A stretch of 5,506 bases of DNA from Clostridia bacterium (lineage in GTDB: Bacteria > Bacillota_A > Clostridia > Christensenellales > Aristaeellaceae), in assembly GCA_017481185.1 (NCBI GenBank), contig JAFUPO010000236.1, positions 1 to 5,506 on the forward strand, read 5' to 3'. Position numbers and translations under genes: made by a program. Of this stretch, positions 1 through 4,773 are shown piece after piece; position 1 is the stretch's first letter; each line of letters starts with the position of its first letter. The notes under the pieces were generated by a model, which saw only the letters and a program-made list of their open reading frames with translations, made no database searches and was not told the DNA's origin.

Positions 1-407
1 CTTTGGTCGCATACTGGTTTGTTGTATAAACCAATAACCTGTAAATGAAATCTGGATCCCCACCGCGAATGATACAAAAGCGAATTTTTGCGCTGCACAA
101 AGCCATCCACCCGTTTGCAGGCCTCTTTGAGGGCGAGATTGGGGAGATGAATACTGCCCTCTCCCAGCGCTGATAAGCTTTCAACAAATGTTTTTGCTTG
201 CTGATATGCTTTTTGTGATGCGAAATAGTATGGATGAATTGCTGCCTCTTCTTTAGCAGGAAGCCGCTCCCCCTGGTAGGATTGAATTAATATGAGAATC
301 GATCTTATGTTCTCGGGTGCATCATGGACCGCTTCGGCTGGCAGAACGTAACAGGCATCATAACCAATCTGCAACGCGATTTTTTTCAGTTCGCTAACAG
401 TCAGCAC
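1..407 (-). CDS. QueG-like (epoxyqueuosine reductase-like) iron-sulfur protein, N-terminal part
   Basis: This is an open frame of 135 codons that runs off the left edge, so the C-terminal part is missing. It starts MLTVSELKKIALQIGYDACY and shows HPYYFASQKAYQQAK near residues 64-78. Around residues 110-126 it has KNSLLYHSRWGSRFHLQ, which resembles the GKNxLLxxPxxGSxxxLG stretch of QueG and related proteins with a double 4Fe-4S cluster domain. In that family the cluster cysteines lie downstream, outside this window, so they cannot be checked. The GTG start is chosen because AGGGGGG sits 6 nt upstream and no other start with a ribosome binding site is near. True QueG reduces epoxyqueuosine in tRNA using cobalamin, but many Clostridia carry shorter relatives of unknown role, and this looks closer to those. 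The gene lies just beyond the upp terminator with no convincing promoter of its own. The family call is from remembered motifs and is moderately sure. Confidence 0.55.
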   Translation of the reverse strand, partial: MLTVSELKKIALQIGYDACYVLPAEAVHDAPENIRSILILIQSYQGERLPAKEEAAIHPYYFASQKAYQQAKTFVESLSALGEGSIHLPNLALKEACKRVDGFVQRKNSLLYHSRWGSRFHLQVIGLYNKPVCDQ

Positions 408-413
408 GTCTAT

Positions 414-420
414 CCCCCCT
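414..420 (-). promoter_or_regulatory. Ribosome binding site of the QueG-like gene
   Basis: AGGGGGG on the minus strand lies 6 nt before the GTG at 407-405. It is the reason for choosing this non-ATG start. It begins almost directly after the U-tract of the upp terminator, so a transcript reaching it must either read through that terminator or start in the few bases between. Confidence 0.6.
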
Positions 421-424
421 ATAT

Positions 425-462
425 AAAAAGCAGGCTGCCGCAAGCGGGTTGCAGCAGCCTGC
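425..462 (-). terminator. Intrinsic terminator of upp
   Basis: On the minus strand, a 14-bp stem (GCAGGCTGCTGCAA paired with TTGCGGCAGCCTGC) with a 5-nt loop is followed by TTTTTATAT. It begins 12 nt after the upp stop codon. The single irregular pair is G-U when read as minus-strand RNA but C-A when read as plus-strand RNA, which supports minus-strand function. Confidence 0.92.
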
Positions 463-474
463 CCATAAACCAAT

Positions 475-1104
475 TTACTTGGTGCCGAAAAGCCGATCGC
501 CGGCATCGCCCAGACCGGGGATAATGTAGCCATGGTCATTGAGTTTCTCATCCAACCCGGCAACAAAAATATCTACATCAGGATGATCTTCCTGGATGCG
601 AGCAATTCCCTCAGGGGCTGCAATCAGGTTGACCAAACGGATGTTCTTGCAGCCACGCTTCTTGATAAAAGTGATTGCAGCGCTTGCGCTGCCGCCAGTT
701 GCCAGCATAGGATCAAGCACCAGCAGCTCACGATTTTCGCTATCAGCAGGAAGCTTGCAATAGTATTCAACGGGCTCCAGGGTTTCAGGATCGCGGTAAA
801 GACCGATGTGACCGATGCGGGCAGCAGGCACCATCCGCAATACGCCGTCCACCATGCCCAAGCCGGCGCGCAGAATCGGTACAATTCCAAGTTTCTTACC
901 TGCCAGCACCTTGCTCTTGCAGGTGCAGATGGGGGTTTCTACATCAACTTCCTCCGTTGGCAGGTCGCGTGTAACTTCATAAACCATGAGCATAGAGATC
1001 TCTTCCAAGAGCTCCCGGAACTCTTTGGCGCCGGTATTCTTATCACGCATTAGGCTCAATTTGTGCTGAATGAGAGGATGATCAAAAACATGTACGTTAC
1101 TCAT
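475..1104 (-). CDS. upp: Uracil phosphoribosyltransferase
   Basis: This cytoplasmic salvage enzyme makes UMP and pyrophosphate from uracil and PRPP. The 209-residue length is normal for the bacterial family. The PRPP-binding loop [11 protein letters not shown] is at residues 130-140. The uracil-binding C-terminal segment [13 protein letters not shown] is at 192-204, and the conserved PILRAGLGM is at 76-84. The ATG start is supported by AAGGGAG at 1114-1120, 9 nt upstream. The gene has its own promoter (1289-1317), an unusually elaborate leader containing a full intrinsic terminator and a small ORF, and a terminator 12 nt after its stop. It therefore appears to be transcribed mainly as a single gene, with premature termination in the leader as a probable control point. 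The product call is very secure. Confidence 0.98.
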   Translation of the reverse strand: MSNVHVFDHPLIQHKLSLMRDKNTGAKEFRELLEEISMLMVYEVTRDLPTEEVDVETPICTCKSKVLAGKKLGIVPILRAGLGMVDGVLRMVPAARIGHIGLYRDPETLEPVEYYCKLPADSENRELLVLDPMLATGGSASAAITFIKKRGCKNIRLVNLIAAPEGIARIQEDHPDVDIFVAGLDEKLNDHGYIIPGLGDAGDRLFGTK

Positions 1105-1167
1105 GATGTAGTTCTCCCTTTCTATCGTAGAATTCCCAATAGGTCATGGAGCAGGCGGAGGTACGTT

Positions 1168-1217
1168 AAGAAAAAAGGAACAACCTTGCTGGCACTTTAT
1201 CCAGCAAAATTATTCCC
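1168..1217 (-). terminator. Intrinsic terminator inside the upp leader (attenuator)
   Basis: Read as minus-strand RNA, the arm at 1217-1201 (GGGAATAATTTTGCTGG) pairs along its full 17 nt with the arm at 1192-1176 (CCAGCAAGGTTGTTCCT), counting four G-U pairs. The loop is 8 nt (1200-1193), and TTTTTTC follows immediately (1176-1170). This is a complete rho-independent terminator between the upp promoter and the upp start codon. Transcripts stopping here would end roughly 110 nt after initiation and never reach upp. The G-U pairs become A-C mismatches on the plus strand, and the U-tract is only on the minus side, so the orientation is clear. It is best explained as an attenuator controlling upp. 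Confidence 0.85.
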
Positions 1218-1253
1218 TAATCGGGTATGTTGTTCATGACCCGTAAAAAACAT
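1197..1253 (-). CDS. Putative upp leader peptide (18 aa)
   Basis: A small ORF, MFFTGHEQHTRLGNNFAG followed by TAA, lies in the upp leader. The Shine-Dalgarno GGAGG (1263-1267) is 9 nt before its ATG. An in-frame ATG three codons earlier (1262-1260) directly abuts the Shine-Dalgarno and is a poorer start. The ORF covers the leader hairpin at 1222-1243 and the whole 5' arm of the leader terminator, and its stop codon (1199-1197) is in the terminator loop. A ribosome following the polymerase closely would therefore keep the terminator from folding. The peptide matches no family I know, and its sequence has no membrane segment or obvious run of one regulatory amino acid. The role of its translation is inferred from position; it could still be a chance ORF. 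Confidence 0.45.
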   Translation of the reverse strand: MFFTGHEQHTRLGNNFAG

Positions 1254-1279
1254 ATATAGCATCCTCCAAGAACCTTGCT
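1203..1279 (-). promoter_or_regulatory. Possible antiterminator pairing in the upp leader
   Basis: At the very start of the predicted transcript, AGCAAGGTT (1279-1271) is identical to part of the terminator's 3' arm (1190-1182). It can therefore pair instead with AATTTTGCT (1211-1203) in the terminator's 5' arm, giving 9 bp including two G-U pairs. This helix would enclose the hairpin at 1222-1243 and exclude the terminator. The geometry is the usual one for an antiterminator. Whether it forms is inference. Confidence 0.45.
1222..1243 (-). promoter_or_regulatory. Leader hairpin upstream of the upp attenuator
   Basis: On the minus strand CGGGT-C-ATG pairs with CAT-ACCCG, leaving one bulged C and an AACAA loop, for 8 bp in total. 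It directly follows the U6 run at 1250-1245 and ACG. It lies inside the putative leader ORF and between the two halves of the antiterminator. It could act as a polymerase pause hairpin, which is inference. Its loop region GAACAAC is also complementary to GTTGTTC in the terminator's 3' arm. Confidence 0.5.
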
Positions 1280-1288
1280 TTCTTATTT

Positions 1289-1317
1289 ATTATAGACCAA
1301 TCTTACGCTATGCGCAA
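1289..1317 (-). promoter_or_regulatory. Promoter of upp, sigma-A type
   Basis: On the minus strand, TTGCGC (1317-1312) and a perfect TATAAT (1294-1289) are separated by exactly 17 nt. Initiation is expected near G1282, giving a leader of about 178 nt before the upp ATG. It sits back to back with the promoter of the plus-strand operon. Confidence 0.8.
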
Positions 1318-1335
1318 GCCTTTTTTAGGCAGCGC
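1312..1335. repeat. Imperfect inverted repeat over the upp -35 element
   Basis: GCGC-aa-GCCT, then TTTTT, then AGGC-a-GCGC forms two nested inverted arms of four bases each. One half contains the -35 element of the upp promoter, and the whole lies between the two divergent promoters. This position would suit an operator, but the symmetry is short and could be chance. Confidence 0.3.
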
Positions 1336-1357
1336 CCCCTTGGATACCTGGCGTCCC

Positions 1358-1386
1358 TTGACTTTTGGCGCTAAATCCAGCATAAT
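1358..1386 (+). promoter_or_regulatory. Promoter of the DUF512-der-plsY operon, sigma-A type
   Basis: TTGACT (1358-1363) and CATAAT (1381-1386) are spaced 17 nt apart. Initiation near 1393 gives a 5' UTR of about 47 nt with no evident structure. No other good promoter was seen before der or plsY, so it probably drives all three genes. Confidence 0.75.
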
Positions 1387-1424
1387 GTAATCTGTTATGA
1401 AATGCCTATTTGTAAGCTTTGCAG

Positions 1425-1432
1425 AAAGGAGG
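1425..1432 (+). promoter_or_regulatory. Ribosome binding site that fixes the DUF512 gene start
   Basis: AAAGGAGG lies 7 nt before the ATG at 1440. The frame is open further up to a TTG at 1419, but that reading would translate the Shine-Dalgarno itself (as QKGGG) and would have no site of its own. The ATG at 1440 is therefore preferred. Confidence 0.85.
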
Positions 1433-1439
1433 AGGGCGT

Positions 1440-2744
1440 ATGTCCCATGTGATCACTCATGTAACGCCCAAAAGTATTGCCAGCCGTCTAGGAATTCAGC
1501 CTGGCGATTCACTGGTGCAAATCAATGGCGAAGATATTATTGATCAAATTGACTACCAGGCCCTTTCCTGTCATCGCGTACTTCAGCTGTCTCTGATGCG
1601 CGCAGATGGCACAAGCTATCAAAAACGGGTAATTAAAGACGAGTATGAGCCCTTGGGGCTTCAGCTAGAGGAAACGCTTGTTTCCAAACCCCGTCATTGC
1701 CACAACAAGTGTATTTTCTGCTTTATTGATCAGATGCGGCCTGGTTTGCGGCCGTCCCTTTACGTAAAGGATGACGATTGGCGGTTATCCCTGATGATGG
1801 GTAATTATGTGACGCTGACCAATGTATCCGATCAGGAATTAAATCGAATTATCCGCCGCCATGCAACGCCTTTGTACATTTCCGTACATTCAACCGACCC
1901 TCAGGTTCGCTGTGCTATGATGAGTAACCCTAACGCCGGCGAGCTTCTTGACCGTTTAAAGCTTTTAAAGGAAAATGGTATCTCTTTTCACTGCCAGGTC
2001 GTTCTATGCCATGGCTGGAATGACGCAGAGGTGCTCAAGCAAACATTGAAGGATTTAGAAGCTCTCATGCCAGCTGCGCTCTCTGTCGCACTGGTGCCTG
2101 TGGGGATGACAGGCTATCGTCAAGGGCTGACTCAGCTTACGCCTTACACGCAAGCGTCAGCTTATGAGCTTGTCAGGATGATCGAGCCTTATCAAGAGTG
2201 TTTTCTTAAGCGCTACGGCACTCGATTTGTTTTTCCGTCTGATGAGTTTTACTGTCTCAGTGAGCTTCCGATCCCTGATGACGAGCATTATGAGGATTAT
2301 CCTCAAATTGAGAACGGCGTGGGTCTTGTGCGTCAATTTTGGCAGGGTGTTCATGAGGCCTGGGAGGATATGCCTGAGCCTGCGTTTAAGGAACGCCGTG
2401 TTTTAATTGCCTGCGGCGTATCCATTGCCCCTCAAATGCGGAAGATTGTAGAGCGCTATGCGCCATCCGGTGTTAAAGTCACCGTTCAAGCTATCCAAAA
2501 TGATTTCTTTGGCCGATCCATCACCGTAACAGGCCTGATCTCTGGCAGCGATCTGATCAACCAGTTGGCAGAAGCAGAGACGGATCAAATTATGATCAGC
2601 GAATCTATGCTTCGCAGTGAAGGCGACCTTTTTCTAGATAATCTGAGCCTAGATGATGTAAGGAGCAAGCTACCTGCGCCGCTTACCGTTTGTCCCAATG
2701 ATGGACGAGCATTTTACGAGTTACTTTGTGGTTTGGAGGGATAA
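1440..2744 (+). CDS. PDZ / radical SAM / DUF512 family protein
   Basis: This 434-residue protein belongs to the conserved DUF512 radical SAM family, whose function is not established. An N-terminal PDZ-like domain spans about residues 3-65, with GIQPGD at 18-23 and INGEDI at 28-33. A radical SAM type C-x3-C-x2-C motif follows, with C87, C91 and C94 in CHNKCIFCFIDQ, expected to bind a 4Fe-4S cluster. Family-typical segments are YVKDDDWRLS (108-117), GNYVTLTN (121-128), LYISVHSTDP (145-154) and PVGMTGYR (220-227). In the DUF512 part, FPSDEFY is at 265-271 and PQIENGVGL at 288-296. No signal peptide or membrane segment is evident, so it is probably cytoplasmic. It is first in a tight operon, with its stop 3 nt before der, whose ribosome binding site lies in its last codons. 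This linkage recurs in Bacillota as I recall it and hints at a translation- or envelope-related role, which is inference. Confidence 0.92.
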   Translation: MSHVITHVTPKSIASRLGIQPGDSLVQINGEDIIDQIDYQALSCHRVLQLSLMRADGTSYQKRVIKDEYEPLGLQLEETLVSKPRHCHNKCIFCFIDQMRPGLRPSLYVKDDDWRLSLMMGNYVTLTNVSDQELNRIIRRHATPLYISVHSTDPQVRCAMMSNPNAGELLDRLKLLKENGISFHCQVVLCHGWNDAEVLKQTLKDLEALMPAALSVALVPVGMTGYRQGLTQLTPYTQASAYELVRMIEPYQECFLKRYGTRFVFPSDEFYCLSELPIPDDEHYEDYPQIENGVGLVRQFWQGVHEAWEDMPEPAFKERRVLIACGVSIAPQMRKIVERYAPSGVKVTVQAIQNDFFGRSITVTGLISGSDLINQLAEAETDQIMISESMLRSEGDLFLDNLSLDDVRSKLPAPLTVCPNDGRAFYELLCGLEG

Positions 2745-2747
2745 ATA

Positions 2748-4082
2748 ATGGCTAAACCTTTGGTTGCCATCGTGGGGCGGCCCAATGTGGGCAAATCCAC
2801 CTTTTTCAATAAAATATCAGGGCATCGTATTTCTATCGTGGAGGATACGCCTGGTGTAACTCGCGATCGCGTTTATTCTGACGTTGAGTGGATGGGCCGC
2901 AAGTTTACGCTGATCGATACCGGCGGCATTGACCCTCACAGCGAGGATGTGCTGCTGAGTCAGATGCGCCGCCAGGCCGAAATCGCTATGGACACGGCAG
3001 ACGTCATCTGCTTCTTTGTTGACGCTCGAGATGGCTTGACGACCGACGATGAAGACGTGGCTAACCTTCTGCGCAAAACGAAAAAGCCCCTTCTGCTGGT
3101 TGTTAATAAAATGGATCATGCAGGTCTCCAGGATGTGCTTTACGAGTATTATGCGCTCGGCCTGGGTGACCCTATCGGCATTTCAGCTGCTAATATGCTG
3201 GGGTTAGGCGATCTTTTGGAAGAGATTGTAAAGCTTCTCCCCCCTGCAGAAGCTGACGAAAACGAAGAGGAAGACCATGTGATCCAGATGGCCCTTGTGG
3301 GTCGACCCAACGTAGGCAAAAGCTCTCTGACCAACCGTTTGCTGGGTCAGGAGCGTACGATGGTCTCCAACATTCCTGGCACAACTCGAGATGCTATTGA
3401 TACCCTGATGGAAGGCCCTGATGGAACGCGCTACAATGTGATTGATACCGCAGGTATCCGTCGCAAGCGCGCCGTAGAGGATGAAACACTGGAGCGCTAC
3501 AGTGTGCTGCGCAGCATTGCAGCTATCCGTCGTTGCGACGTGGCTCTTTTGCTGATTGACGCGACGGAAGGTGTAACTGAACAGGATACCAAGATCGCAG
3601 GGCTCATTCAAGATGAAGGCAAGGCAGCAATTATCGTTGTCAACAAATGGGACGCGCTGGTTAAGGATACCCATACCATGGAGTCCTATCGCAAGCAGGT
3701 TATTGAGGATCTGAAGTTTATGGATTATGCTCCTGTGCTTTTCCTGTCCGCTCTGACCGGTCAGCGCGTTCACCAAGTGCTGGCAACTGTTGATCAGGTT
3801 TGGGCGCAAACCAGCAAGCGCGTACCAACTGGGTTGCTTAATGATATTCTTGGCGATGCCCAGGCTTCACTACAGCCTCCTATGACCGGTGGCCGCAGGC
3901 TCAAGATTTACTATATGACCCAGCAGAGCGTTTGTCCACCCACCTTTGTTCTCTTTGTGAACGACGAAAAGCTTATGCATTTCGCTTACGAACGTTATTT
4001 GGAGAATCATTTCCGCAAAGCCTTTGGTTTTGAGGGCACACCGATTCGTTTCATCCTCAGGCCGAAGAAGAAGGAGAATTGA
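2748..4082 (+). CDS. der: Ribosome assembly GTPase Der (EngA)
   Basis: Der is a cytoplasmic GTPase with two consecutive G domains, needed for 50S subunit maturation. This 444-residue protein has the full-length architecture. In G domain 1, GRPNVGKS is at 10-17, DTGG at 57-60 and NKMD at 120-123. An acidic linker follows at about 167-177 (AEADENEEEDH). In G domain 2, GRPNVGKS is at 185-192, DTAG at 233-236 and NKWD at 299-302. The C-terminal KH-like RNA-binding domain spans about 355-440 and includes the family ending GTPIRFILRPKKK. All GTP-binding motifs look intact. The start is supported by GGAGGG at 2735-2740, inside the end of the upstream gene, so translation of the two is probably coupled. 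The plsY start lies 1 nt after its stop. Confidence 0.98.
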   Translation: MAKPLVAIVGRPNVGKSTFFNKISGHRISIVEDTPGVTRDRVYSDVEWMGRKFTLIDTGGIDPHSEDVLLSQMRRQAEIAMDTADVICFFVDARDGLTTDDEDVANLLRKTKKPLLLVVNKMDHAGLQDVLYEYYALGLGDPIGISAANMLGLGDLLEEIVKLLPPAEADENEEEDHVIQMALVGRPNVGKSSLTNRLLGQERTMVSNIPGTTRDAIDTLMEGPDGTRYNVIDTAGIRRKRAVEDETLERYSVLRSIAAIRRCDVALLLIDATEGVTEQDTKIAGLIQDEGKAAIIVVNKWDALVKDTHTMESYRKQVIEDLKFMDYAPVLFLSALTGQRVHQVLATVDQVWAQTSKRVPTGLLNDILGDAQASLQPPMTGGRRLKIYYMTQQSVCPPTFVLFVNDEKLMHFAYERYLENHFRKAFGFEGTPIRFILRPKKKEN

Positions 4083-4083
4083 C

Positions 4084-4677
4084 ATGATCTACATCTTGAT
4101 CGCCTTAGTTGCCTATTGTCTGGGTTCCTTTTCAACCGGTTTATTAATCTCCAAGAATTCGCAAGTCGATCTGCGCAACCAGGGGAGCAAAAATACCGGG
4201 GCCAGCAATGTTTTACGGCTGATGGGTGTTAAAGCTGCTGCTTTCACGTTTCTGGGTGATGTTTTAAAAGCCGTTGTTGCCTGTGCCTTCGGGCTTTGGC
4301 TCGGTGGACGTGATGGCGGTATCCTGGCTGGCCTGTGCGTGATTCTAGGGCATAACTGGCCTGTGTTCTTTGGTTTTAAGGGCGGCAAGGGGGTTGCCAG
4401 TTCCTGTGCTGTTATGCTGGTACTCTTCCCTATCCCGGCTTTGATTTCGTTTGTAGTCGCCATTGTGTTGATCTGGATCACACGAATGATTTCCGTCGGC
4501 AGCATGGCCATGCTTGCCTTGTTTGCCATCATTGTCTGCGCAACAAATTGGGGGAATTGGCTGGTATGCCTTTGGGCTATCGTGCTTGCTGTTCTGTGCT
4601 TTGTACGGCATCGCGCTAATATTAAACGAATTCTGAACGGCTGCGAAAACAAACTGGGTCAGAAAAAAAGTAAATAA
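4084..4677 (+). CDS. plsY: Glycerol-3-phosphate acyltransferase PlsY (acyl-phosphate dependent)
   Basis: PlsY is an integral membrane enzyme that moves the acyl group from acyl-phosphate, made by PlsX, to glycerol-3-phosphate. The product is lysophosphatidate, so this is the first acylation of phospholipid synthesis. The 197-residue length is typical. Visible family motifs are GSFSTGLLISK (14-24), GSKNTGASNVLR (34-45) and GHNWPVFFGFKGGKGVA (89-105); the last two correspond to the substrate- and phosphate-binding loops. Hydrophobic segments at about 1-22, 50-73, 79-97, 108-131 and 134-175 fit the multi-span topology. It ends in a basic tail (RHRANIKRIL, then KKSK). The ATG at 4084 has AAGGAG 7 nt upstream, inside der. 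Usual relatives begin with this hydrophobic helix, so the longer frame beginning in der (4024) is rejected. A terminator follows 10 nt after the stop, so plsY ends the operon. Confidence 0.96.
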   Translation: MIYILIALVAYCLGSFSTGLLISKNSQVDLRNQGSKNTGASNVLRLMGVKAAAFTFLGDVLKAVVACAFGLWLGGRDGGILAGLCVILGHNWPVFFGFKGGKGVASSCAVMLVLFPIPALISFVVAIVLIWITRMISVGSMAMLALFAIIVCATNWGNWLVCLWAIVLAVLCFVRHRANIKRILNGCENKLGQKKSK

Positions 4678-4687
4678 AACTTTTCAT

Positions 4688-4721
4688 TCTCTGGTAGCAT
4701 GATTGCTGCCAGAGATTTTTT
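4688..4721 (+). terminator. Intrinsic terminator of the DUF512-der-plsY operon
   Basis: TCTCTGGTAGCA (4688-4699) pairs with TGCTGCCAGAGA (4704-4715), with one U-G pair and a 4-nt loop, followed by TTTTTT (4716-4721). It begins 10 nt after the plsY stop codon. Confidence 0.92.
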
Positions 4722-4726
4722 ATGAC

Positions 4727-4759
4727 AAAAAGGAGCATCTCACTGGGAGATGCTCCTTT
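4727..4759 (-). terminator. Intrinsic terminator of the EF-G-like gene
   Basis: AAAGGAGCATCTC and GAGATGCTCCTTT form a perfect 13-bp stem (arms 4729-4741 and 4747-4759) with a 5-nt loop. On the minus strand the stem ends in TTTTT (4731-4727) then G. It lies 14 nt past the stop of the minus-strand gene. The short T run on the plus side (4757-4759) might let it also act as a backstop for plsY transcripts. Confidence 0.88.
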
Positions 4760-4773
4760 AGATTTAGAAAGAA

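Larger units (their letters stand above)
1105..1439. other. Intergenic control region between divergent upp and the DUF512 gene
   Basis: This 335-nt stretch without a full-size gene separates two divergent transcription units. It holds the upp leader (from about 1282 down to 1105), the two back-to-back promoters, an imperfect inverted repeat between them, and the short 5' UTR of the DUF512 gene. The part from about 1105 to 1167, between the leader terminator and upp, shows only the upp ribosome binding site. Confidence 0.8.

Noticed and set aside
324..524. 66-codon open frame on the plus strand
   Set aside because: It crosses the upp terminator and the end of upp on the opposite strand and has no ribosome binding site. 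The QueG-like frame on the minus strand explains this region better.
532..1053. 173-codon open frame on the plus strand
   Set aside because: It is antisense to upp, which is unmistakable on the other strand.
1222..1260. Plus-strand hairpin followed by TAAAAAACATATA, resembling a preQ1 riboswitch outline
   Set aside because: The stem-loop lacks the conserved preQ1 loop bases and the AAAAAACTA-type tail register. It also lies upstream of the plus promoter at 1358-1386, so it would not be in the operon transcript.
1105..1282. PyrR-binding or T-box leader upstream of upp
   Set aside because: I found no PyrR anti-antiterminator loop consensus and no T-box AGGGTGG motif in the leader.
1419..1439. 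TTG start extending the DUF512 protein by seven residues
   Set aside because: The extension encodes the Shine-Dalgarno of the better ATG at 1440 and has no ribosome binding site of its own.
3204..3809. 201-codon open frame on the minus strand
   Set aside because: It lies wholly antisense to der, whose GTPase motifs are intact in the other frame. It has no ribosome binding site, and its composition is that of a reverse-strand shadow.
4024..4083. Upstream start for plsY inside der
   Set aside because: It would add a basic, arginine-rich extension not typical of PlsY, while the ATG at 4084 has a well-spaced AAGGAG and begins the first membrane helix.
4113..4652. 179-codon open frame on the minus strand
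   Set aside because: It is antisense to plsY, matches no family, and has no ribosome binding site or promoter.
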